Below are positions 1 through 5,351 of a DNA stretch of 5,351 nt, in pieces. The position numbers were made by a program, and so were the translations under genes. The notes under the pieces are model-generated. The model did not search any database and was not told the DNA's origin. It saw only the letters and a program-made list of their open reading frames with translations. This DNA is from CAZIQY01 sp964541605 (GTDB lineage Bacteria; Desulfobacterota; Syntrophia; Syntrophales; UBA2185), in NCBI GenBank assembly GCA_964541605.1, contig CAZIQY010000136.1, positions 1-5,351 on the forward strand. The letters run 5' to 3'. How positions within the stretch are numbered: position 1 is the stretch's first letter; the number at the start of each line of letters is the position of its first letter.

Positions 1-663
1 ATGACTATGGAGATGACAACAACTATGTTATATATATTTATGCGTCAATGCTTATACCGGTATCGACCTCAATGAGAGACAAATAGAAATCAATAAGACA
101 CGTTTCCCAAAAGGACAATTCTTCGCCTTCAACTGGCGCGGTATTATCCAATTGGATGTCATGTACGATGTCGTCACGTCCTTTTTTTTCTTGAACATAT
201 TGTCCGTCCAAAAGAATTTTTAGAAGCATCAGCACACTGTGTAAAAAAGAACGGCTTTTTATGTATATTGTGTCCTCATCACCTTGACTTGGGATACATG
301 CCGTCTCTCTATTTCTTTGGAGGAAATCCAGGAGGTATCAGAGTAAAAATAAGAAACCACCAATGGATTGAAGTAGTGAACGAAATCATAAACCGATACC
401 TTATTTTCCCATTTTTTTTACGGAGGGCTCGTTTTATGGCGAAAAGAGATGGGGCATGGGTCATTAATCTTCATCCAGCGTGTTTGGATACCAACTCATG
501 GAGAAGTGATTGGGACGCGGTGTACATGGCCAGTGAAGACGAAATAGCAAAATACATTGAAGGACTTGGATTCAGGCTCATTGAACGAGGCACATCTTTC
601 CGCCAGTCCTTGAACCCGGGAACGTATCCAAATTTTTGCTATGTGATTGCTCAGAAGTGCTGA
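1..663 (+). pseudogene. Class I SAM-dependent methyltransferase, 5'-truncated and frame-disrupted
   Basis: The family transfers a methyl group from S-adenosylmethionine; in this setting a sugar or sugar-linked acceptor is likely, but this is inferred only from the neighbours. The gene enters from the left edge, and its parts lie in three frames. Codons from position 3 read DYGDDNNYVIYIYASML, at the place of the Gly-rich motif I. Codons from 53 read YTGIDLNERQIEINKTRF, the beta-2 region with its acidic residue, on to YDVVTSFFF. Codons from 193 read LEHIV-like sequence (EHIVRPKEFLEAS), then VKKNGFLCIL and a C-terminal part ending in TGA at 661-663. One extra T in the T8 run at 182-189 would join the last two parts as SFFFLEHI; another single base near 51-56 would join the first two. 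The downstream frame alone has only a TTG at 268 as a possible early start, which cuts through the fold and is not believable. Either the gene is decaying or the sequence has indel errors; I cannot tell which. Methyltransferase homology is clear; pseudogene status is less sure. Confidence 0.72.
182..189 (+). other. T8 homopolymer at the frame break (slippery tract)
   Basis: Eight consecutive T lie exactly where the methyltransferase reading frame changes. In the upstream frame the codons are TCC TTT TTT TTC and soon reach TAG at 221-223. Re-reading one T (a -1 shift), or having nine T, gives Ser-Phe-Phe-Phe-Leu-Glu-His, matching the LEH motif usual after strand beta-4 in Methyltransf_11/23-type enzymes. 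The tract fits the X XXY YYZ slippery pattern. It could therefore be a programmed or transcriptional slippage site, a phase-variable tract, an inactivating mutation or a homopolymer sequencing error. No strong stimulatory hairpin is obvious just downstream. Confidence 0.6.
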
Positions 664-687
664 TCACCCATCATTGATTTGATTAAT

Positions 688-734
688 GTAATACCTCGCT
701 TGATTCCCCTGATCAATAACTGAAGTGATACCTC
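688..734. repeat. Imperfect short direct repeat GTRATACCTC in the gap before the first glycosyltransferase
   Basis: GTAATACCTC at 688-697 and GTGATACCTC at 725-734 match in nine of ten bases, 37 bases apart. The second copy covers the GTG that could start the downstream gene. The surrounding 664-736 stretch is AT-rich with several TTGATT/TGATCA words but no well-spaced -35/-10 pair and no hairpin with a T-run. Chance similarity in low-complexity DNA is quite possible, and no function is claimed. Confidence 0.25.
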
Positions 735-736
735 AT

Positions 737-1615
737 ATGCATTCGATAAAGAGCTATGGTTTGATAACAGAACCTCCTCATGTATCTGTAGTAATACCCA
801 TATATAATGAAGAACAATCCATCAAAGAATGCATCCTGTCTCTTTTCAATCAGACGTTTCGTCCTCTGGAGACCGTTGTCGTGGATGACGGCTCCACGGA
901 TAGATCCGTCGAAATCTGCCAGGGTTTGGGAATCCATGTCTATCTGCAGAAACATCGAGGTCCCGGAGCAGCGCGGAACCTTGGCGCACGACACGCAACG
1001 GGCAATATTCTGGTTTTTATCGATGCGGATATGACGTTCGCGCTTGACTACATTGAGAAGCTTGTTTCACCGATTATCAAGGGAGAAGCAATCGCGACCT
1101 GCCATTGGAATGAAAAGGTAGCCAACTGGGATAACCCCTGGGCACGATGCCAGACATGGTATCTTGGGCTTCCCGACGGGATGCGACAACCCCCGGTTGC
1201 TCCTCCCCATGAGTACGTCTATCGGGCGGTGAGAAAGGATTTTTTTCAGGAAAGCGGAGGCTATTCCGAAATTGAAGGATGGGGTGAGGACAGCTCGATT
1301 GCGTTTCGTACGGGGGAATTGGCTGTCATTGTTCCTGATGCCATTTGTTTTCACCGTAATGTCGAAAACATAAAAGAGGTCTTCTGGGAGGCTGCGTGGA
1401 GGGGAAGAAATTTGGCTGTCTCAAAGAACGCACTGCTTCGCATCTATGCGTCCGCAATCCTGATACATAAGAATCCCTTGTTGGAAGTAGTTAAAGGGCT
1501 GTCGTTGGCCGTGTCAAAAAAGGAACCCCGAATGATTCTCTATTCTTTTTTGTTTTCTCTCGGTTTCATTACAGGGGCTTTGCAGGCCTATTACACCGGT
1601 TACTATTTAAAATAA
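737..1615 (+). CDS. Family 2 glycosyltransferase (GT-A fold)
   Basis: Inverting GT2 enzymes move a sugar from a nucleotide-sugar donor to a growing glycan at the cytoplasmic membrane face. With the ATG at 737 the protein is 292 residues. Visible in order: the first beta strand VSVVIPIYNEE (16-26), the nucleotide-binding VVVDDGSTD (47-55), GPGAARNLGA (75-84), the metal-binding DxD in VFIDADMTF (DAD at 96-98), and GWGEDS (181-186), which carries the usual acceptor-site acidic pair that provides the catalytic base. The C-terminal stretch from about 266 to 291 is hydrophobic and could anchor the protein to the membrane. An in-frame GTG at 725 would add four residues; neither start has a strong Shine-Dalgarno sequence, and ATG is preferred only by codon type. 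It is the first gene of the tightly packed run. Sugar specificity cannot be deduced. Family is sure, exact start is not. Confidence 0.93.
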   Translation: MHSIKSYGLITEPPHVSVVIPIYNEEQSIKECILSLFNQTFRPLETVVVDDGSTDRSVEICQGLGIHVYLQKHRGPGAARNLGARHATGNILVFIDADMTFALDYIEKLVSPIIKGEAIATCHWNEKVANWDNPWARCQTWYLGLPDGMRQPPVAPPHEYVYRAVRKDFFQESGGYSEIEGWGEDSSIAFRTGELAVIVPDAICFHRNVENIKEVFWEAAWRGRNLAVSKNALLRIYASAILIHKNPLLEVVKGLSLAVSKKEPRMILYSFLFSLGFITGALQAYYTGYYLK

Positions 1616-1641
1616 ACTTGAAGACATCATTCGGGCAACAC

Positions 1642-2766
1642 ATGAAGATAGTCCATTATTCTCATCAGTTGGGCATCGGCGGAACGGAGAAGTGCATGCA
1701 GTATTTTCTGGAATATCTCCACAAAGCCGGCCATGACTGTTATGCGGTTCATCATCGTCAAAAAACGGATTTTGCCGGGGGGTACCGGGAAAAGCTGATT
1801 CAAGAACTCCTGGGACCGGAGAAGGTGATCGGTCACGCCTCTGAAGAAGAATTCTTCCAGGTCATGGATGGCATACGACCCGATATCTTTCATATCCACC
1901 GCAGCGGAAAGCCGGACGAATTTCCCATTGTCCCGCGACTCCGTCCTTTCATCCGCAGGTGTGTTGAAACCAACGTCTTCGGAGGGGTGGATCGAACGGA
2001 CGTCATTGACCTGACGCTCTATATTAACAAGTCCCTGTTGAAGGCAGGACGATTTCTGAGGAGGAACACCGGATACCTCTTCTACCCGGTCAAACCTCCC
2101 GCTCACCAGGAGAACTTGAGAGCCGCTCTTGGAATTTCCCCGACGACCTTCGTCATGGGCAGAATCGGGAGACCCGATGATTATATCTTCGACCCCATTT
2201 CATTGCGTGCCCTCAAGCTCATCGAAAGCGATCAAGAGGATGACCTTCTGTATCTCGTTCAATCGCCGCCTCCTATCATGATCCAAACAGCGAAAGATCT
2301 AGGCTTGGAACGCGTGAAATTTCTGACCACGCCGATTGTTTCCGATCATGACATTACGTCTTTTTTCAACACCATCGACATCCTGGCGCATGCGAGGAGA
2401 GATGGAGAGACCTTTGGTCTCAACATTGCGGAATCCATGATACACGGTAAAGCCGTGATTTCCCACCGCAGCCGTATCGCGAACGGTCACAAGCCGTTTG
2501 TAAAGGAATGCGGTTATTTCGCAGGAATCGACAATCATAAAGAATATGCTAAGTATATTCGAGTCCTCTATCACGACAAAGACAAACGGATAGAACTGGG
2601 GGAACGGGGCCGTCAATATGCCGAAGCCCATTTTCTCCTCGACATAATCGGCAGAAAATTGGAAACCCATTATCAGACCTTGATGACGGCTGATATAGAA
2701 TCTAGGCCGCTGAAAAAATACTTATTCCTTCACAGAATCTTTAATCGGCTTCGAGAGGATGGATAA
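1642..2766 (+). CDS. Family 4 glycosyltransferase (GT-B fold)
   Basis: This is a retaining GT4-type enzyme of 374 residues, a normal length for the family, likely adding one sugar to the lipid-linked glycan in the cytoplasm. The ATG at 1642 is chosen because the protein then begins MKIVHYSHQLGIGGTEK, the typical first strand and Gly-rich loop of GT4 proteins; the in-frame TTG at 1618 only adds an unrelated leader. The C-terminal Rossmann domain begins near 170 with MGRIGRPDD (172-180), where many relatives have a G-R-L-x-x-x-K-G type loop, so the usual Lys is not in its common place. The donor-site E-x7-E is intact in GETFGLNIAE (E256, E264), followed by HGKAVIS. The coding region starts 26 bases after the previous stop and its 3' end overlaps the next start by 8 bases. 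Its base composition looks more GC-rich than its neighbours, which hints at separate ancestry. Donor and acceptor are unknown. Confidence 0.93.
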   Translation: MKIVHYSHQLGIGGTEKCMQYFLEYLHKAGHDCYAVHHRQKTDFAGGYREKLIQELLGPEKVIGHASEEEFFQVMDGIRPDIFHIHRSGKPDEFPIVPRLRPFIRRCVETNVFGGVDRTDVIDLTLYINKSLLKAGRFLRRNTGYLFYPVKPPAHQENLRAALGISPTTFVMGRIGRPDDYIFDPISLRALKLIESDQEDDLLYLVQSPPPIMIQTAKDLGLERVKFLTTPIVSDHDITSFFNTIDILAHARRDGETFGLNIAESMIHGKAVISHRSRIANGHKPFVKECGYFAGIDNHKEYAKYIRVLYHDKDKRIELGERGRQYAEAHFLLDIIGRKLETHYQTLMTADIESRPLKKYLFLHRIFNRLREDG

Positions 2767-4078
2767 TTCCATGACAACCGATCAGAAAACGTTGGTCATT
2801 AACATTATGCCGCACGGCCCGGCTTACCACTTTTCACCCGATGAGAAACCTGACATTTATTGGGAAAAGCCAGATGGCACTATTGTTGGTTTTTGGAAGA
2901 GAGAATGGCCTGACCTTTTGGGAGAAGCCATTCTTAAAGAGACCGAACGATATGAATGGCAGGTCTGGCAACCGGATTACCGTGCGGATAAAATTTATTC
3001 AAGGACTATAGATACAGGTGTAACCCACTATCTGTTTCCCGCGGAAGAAAAAGTCTATAGACCTGGTGTCAGGAATCAATATGGGATTTACTCACAGCCA
3101 ATAATTAATAGACTCGATGAACTAAAAAATAACCGAATCATCCTTCAGCTTCATGGATTCCGCGTGCCCTTTTACAGTGAGATTCTAAGAATCTTCGGCC
3201 CCGAAAAAAAAATCCCGATATTTCTTATTGGACATGGCATGTCGAAAGCGCCCATTACTGAAATATTCGGCATACATAGACCTTTAACATATCCCTGTCT
3301 TATTGTGGAGCAACTGCGACTCGGAAAACTTTTAAATTATGTTGATATTATCTCTGAACAAGCCGAATCTGCATTAAGGGAAATAAGGAAAGTTTATCAT
3401 GGCCGAATCGAAAAACTGACTATGGGTTGTGATTTTGATTTTTGGGTGCCTGTTCCTTCTGAACAGGTGAAGCGAGAATTACAGTATCGATTAAACATAT
3501 CTCCGGATAAAACGGTTTTTTTAGCAACCGGCAATTTTATACCGCGGAAGCAACTGGACAAGTTGATCGAACTGTTTCTTGAGATGAAGGAGCGTGACGA
3601 CTTTTTCTTGATAATAGCAGGGCACGGTGACAAAGAGAATACAAATTCATTGACCACCCTTATCAAAACTTTGGTTGAACATGGGAAAGCCGTTTTGCAC
3701 CCCTATGTGACAGATGAAAAGCTGCGGGAGCTCTACTGGGCATCGGATATATACACACTGGTATCTACCAGTGAAGGAGCGTCGGTTGGCGTAATGAAAG
3801 CCATAGCCTGCGGTTTGCCTATCCTGTCCACCCCTGCAGGCGAGACAGCGGAAATGATAGAAAAACAAAGCGTTGGAAGACTCATTCCCATCGACTCGAA
3901 TGAAAACTGGAGTAGGGCCGTTATTGAAATCCTTGAAAAAGGCCCCCCTCGCCTCCTCGACCGTCAGGTCGCCAGAGAAGCTTATCACTGGCCGGAAGTC
4001 GCAGGAAGGTTTCTCCGTATTTACGACGAATTCACAACCGTTTCCGTGGAGGACAAGGATACAAAACGAATTTTATGA
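2759..4078 (+). CDS. Family 4 glycosyltransferase (GT-B fold) with altered E-x7-E motif
   Basis: A protein of 439 residues with a two-domain GT-B layout. The N-terminal domain, rich in Trp/Tyr over residues 28-75, is not one I recognise beyond general GT4 likeness. The C-terminal domain is clear: FLATGNFIPRKQLDKLIE is the donor-side loop with the conserved basic residue, followed by FFLIIAGHGDKE, then LHPYVTDEKLRELYWASDIY, then STSEGASVGVMKAIACGLPI and GRLIPID. In the E-x7-E donor motif the first Glu is present (E339) but the second position is Lys (K347, codon AAA at 3797-3799). ATG 2759 overlaps the preceding stop by 8 bases, with GAGAGG touching it directly. The in-frame ATG at 2771 lies 12 bases after the same GAGAGG, so it is a real alternative start giving 435 residues. 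The 3' end overlaps the next gene by ATGA. Role by context: another sugar-transfer step of the same glycan; specificity unknown. Confidence 0.92.
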   Translation: MDNSMTTDQKTLVINIMPHGPAYHFSPDEKPDIYWEKPDGTIVGFWKREWPDLLGEAILKETERYEWQVWQPDYRADKIYSRTIDTGVTHYLFPAEEKVYRPGVRNQYGIYSQPIINRLDELKNNRIILQLHGFRVPFYSEILRIFGPEKKIPIFLIGHGMSKAPITEIFGIHRPLTYPCLIVEQLRLGKLLNYVDIISEQAESALREIRKVYHGRIEKLTMGCDFDFWVPVPSEQVKRELQYRLNISPDKTVFLATGNFIPRKQLDKLIELFLEMKERDDFFLIIAGHGDKENTNSLTTLIKTLVEHGKAVLHPYVTDEKLRELYWASDIYTLVSTSEGASVGVMKAIACGLPILSTPAGETAEMIEKQSVGRLIPIDSNENWSRAVIEILEKGPPRLLDRQVAREAYHWPEVAGRFLRIYDEFTTVSVEDKDTKRIL

Positions 4079-4761
4079 CGACTTCATGGGAAAAAGCCCA
4101 GAAAGGGGAGCAAATTTACTGGCTGGATCGCCGCAACAGCGCTGTGAGTGTCATTAATGAAATGGCGGAACATTCCGATCTTGCTGCTAACATGATGCAG
4201 ATTCTGAACAAAGCCCCTACTGCCTTTCTTGATGCCGGTGCCGGTCCGTTTGGTATTGGTCTGTTGTGGTTATATTCTGCCTCCCTTCTCAAGATCGGTA
4301 TAGATACCCTTCCCCGGATGAAAGTGCAGACAGGAAATGCTTATGTGGATGCCCTGGTTCATAGGATTCGTGCGGACAGTATCTTTATCCAAGCCCGGGG
4401 AGAAGATCTTCCTTTTTTTGCGGAATCTTTTGATCTCGTCATGTGCAATAATGTTCTTGACCATGCCATTTCCCCAAGCAGGCTCTTGGATGAACTCTGC
4501 CGCGTTACCAAAAAGAATGGGCATCTTGGCATCGGTGTAGACACGAATTCATTGCTCGGTTTTATTGTGAGGTGGGTTGACAGACGGTTGAGACCCCACT
4601 TCAATCCCTATCGCCTTCACCCGCACGACATTATTATTAATAAGATAAATCGGCTTCTTAAGGCCAAAGGTTTTCGTATTCTGCGTCACAACGAAGCAAG
4701 CATGTTGGGCACCATCCTAGGCCGGAGACGAATGCAATGGTGGGTAACGAAGAAGTTGTAG
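4075..4761 (+). CDS. Class I SAM-dependent methyltransferase (Methyltransf_11-like)
   Basis: An intact 228-residue Rossmann-fold methyltransferase. Motif I is FLDAGAGPFGIG (51-62, with D53 and the G55-x-G57 turn). The acidic residue ending beta-2, which normally binds the SAM ribose, is D77 in KIGIDTLP. ARGEDLPF (107-114) contains the D111 that usually sits near adenine. SFDLVMCNNVLDH (118-130) is the beta-4/post-beta-4 region, and the beta-5 segment is KKNGHLGIGVD. No signal peptide or membrane span is seen, so it should be cytosolic. It starts with an ATGA overlap on the preceding stop. The nearest purine-rich sites, AAGGA at 4055-4059 and GGAGG at 4048-4052, lie far upstream, so translation probably depends on coupling. 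Context suggests methylation of a sugar hydroxyl, carboxyl or amino group of the glycan, possibly as an end cap, but this is inference. It is not a copy of the broken methyltransferase at the left edge: motifs and C-terminal regions differ. Confidence 0.9.
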   Translation: MTTSWEKAQKGEQIYWLDRRNSAVSVINEMAEHSDLAANMMQILNKAPTAFLDAGAGPFGIGLLWLYSASLLKIGIDTLPRMKVQTGNAYVDALVHRIRADSIFIQARGEDLPFFAESFDLVMCNNVLDHAISPSRLLDELCRVTKKNGHLGIGVDTNSLLGFIVRWVDRRLRPHFNPYRLHPHDIIINKINRLLKAKGFRILRHNEASMLGTILGRRRMQWWVTKKL

Positions 4762-4774
4762 AGATTGATTTACC

Positions 4775-5351
4775 ATGGACCAAGCTAAACACAGTGTTTT
4801 CATAATTATTCTTCATTACAAGGATATCAGCCTTCTTTCGGATTGTCTCGCTTCTTTGAAGAGTCTGGCAACTCACACCTTAAAACCACAAATCCTTATC
4901 GTTGATAACGGTTCACATTTGCAAGTGCAGACTCTTTCTATAAAACCGTGGTTTCCTATCTCGATACGGATTATTACGTCAAAAGACAATAAAGGTTATG
5001 CCAAAGGAAGCAACATCGGAATTAAAGAAGCTCTATCCCTTGGGGCCGATTATATCCTTTTGTTGAATAATGACACAGTTGTTTCCCCATCCTTTCTTGA
5101 CATTCTGATTGAAACAGCGGAAAAGACATCTAACGCGGGAATCCTAGGACCAAAAATCCACTTTTATTCTGAACCAGGGAAAATTTGGTTTGCAGGGGCA
5201 CGATTTGACTCTGAAACATGCATGTTGATCACTCCTAAATCTGGTCAAATAGATGAAGGAATGGATACTAAGCCCTTGGAATCCGATTATATTACAGGTT
5301 GTGCACTTCTCGTAAAAAGAGCAGTAATTGAAAAAATCGGCCTCCTCGACG
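4775..5351 (+). CDS. Family 2 glycosyltransferase, rhamnosyltransferase-like (3' truncated by window edge)
   Basis: An open frame from ATG 4775 continues without a stop to the right edge, giving 192 complete codons. The product begins MDQAKHSVFIIILHYKD and carries the GT2 signatures: QILIVDNGS (39-47), DNKGYAKGSNIGI (71-83), YILLLNNDTVV with NND at 98-100 as the DxD-like metal site, ILGPKI, and DYITGCALLVKRAVIEKIG near the end of the visible part. The NNDT and N-x-G-Y-A-x-G-x-N-x-G combination is typical of the rhamnosyltransferase-like GT2 subgroup (WbbL/RfbF type), although specificity within that subgroup varies. The acceptor-site acidic motif normally follows beyond the edge. It starts 13 bases after the previous stop, with a weak GAGAT purine stretch at 4761-4765 as the only ribosome-binding candidate. 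The codon choice is visibly more AT-rich than in the upstream family 4 gene. Confidence 0.92.
   Translation, partial: MDQAKHSVFIIILHYKDISLLSDCLASLKSLATHTLKPQILIVDNGSHLQVQTLSIKPWFPISIRIITSKDNKGYAKGSNIGIKEALSLGADYILLLNNDTVVSPSFLDILIETAEKTSNAGILGPKIHFYSEPGKIWFAGARFDSETCMLITPKSGQIDEGMDTKPLESDYITGCALLVKRAVIEKIGLLD

Noticed and set aside
182..190. T8 run as an intrinsic terminator
   Set aside because: No GC-rich hairpin precedes the run, and coding similarity continues straight through it.
38..235. 65-residue open frame on the - strand
   Set aside because: It is antisense to the methyltransferase segment whose + strand reading gives family motifs, has no ribosome-binding site or recognisable fold, and is open by chance in AT-rich DNA.
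268..663. Separate 131-residue gene starting at TTG 268
   Set aside because: Methyltransferase similarity continues upstream of this TTG in the same frame back to the T8 tract (LEH motif, KKNGF strand), so the TTG is an internal Leu codon and not a start.
661..715. Two TGATCA palindromes (661-666 and 710-715)
   Set aside because: A six-base palindrome twice in a short AT-rich stretch is weak; there is no extended inverted repeat, attachment-site structure or target duplication.
674..737. Possible promoter built on TTGATT words (674-679, 700-705) before the first glycosyltransferase
   Set aside because: No -10-like hexamer sits 16-18 bases downstream of either word, and such words are expected by chance in this AT-rich gap.
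1618..1641. TTG start adding eight residues to the first family 4 gene
   Set aside because: The family-typical N-terminus begins exactly at ATG 1642; the eight extra residues match nothing and TTG is a rare start.
1627..2106. 159-residue open frame on the - strand
   Set aside because: It lies fully antisense to a well-supported family 4 glycosyltransferase and its translation shows no motif; it is a shadow of the + strand codon pattern.
1..5351. CRISPR array, tRNA, rRNA, insertion sequence or integron features
   Set aside because: No regularly spaced repeats, cloverleaf-like sequence, rRNA motifs, transposase reading frame or terminal inverted repeats were found on reading the window.

Overview
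The window is a compact piece of a bacterial glycan-assembly locus. Every gene I can support is on the + strand and nothing convincing lies on the - strand. Four glycosyltransferase genes (two GT-A fold family 2, two GT-B fold family 4) are interleaved with two class I SAM-dependent methyltransferase genes. This mix is typical of O-antigen, exopolysaccharide or surface-glycoprotein glycan clusters, in which sugars are added one at a time to a lipid carrier on the cytoplasmic side of the inner membrane and some are methylated. No polymerase, flippase, ABC transporter or nucleotide-sugar synthesis gene falls inside the window, so the export route and the sugar identities cannot be read here. The host is probably a Gram-negative bacterium of moderate GC content. 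The style of the proteins suggests an anaerobic Desulfobacterota-like lineage, but this is a weak impression and no marker gene is present.

Layout. Positions 1-663 hold the 3' part of a methyltransferase gene that no single frame can read: one break is at a run of eight T (182-189), a second is near 51-56, and the SAM-binding Gly-rich loop looks damaged. A gap of about 70 bases (664-736) follows, with no clear promoter or terminator. Then come a family 2 glycosyltransferase (737-1615), a family 4 glycosyltransferase (1642-2766), a second family 4 enzyme (2759-4078), an intact methyltransferase (4075-4761), and a second family 2 enzyme of the rhamnosyltransferase-like type that starts at 4775 and runs off the right edge.

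From 737 on, the genes are spaced by 26 bases, an 8-base overlap (or a 4-base gap with the alternative start), a 4-base ATGA overlap and 13 bases. This is the signature of one translationally coupled operon. Base composition changes from gene to gene: the first methyltransferase and the last glycosyltransferase are visibly AT-rich, while the middle family 4 gene is more GC-rich. Such a mosaic is common in surface-polysaccharide loci assembled by horizontal exchange.

I do not see an unprecedented system. The points most worth a second look are the broken methyltransferase with its slippery T8 tract and the family 4 enzyme at 2759-4078, in which Lys replaces the second Glu of the E-x7-E donor-site motif.
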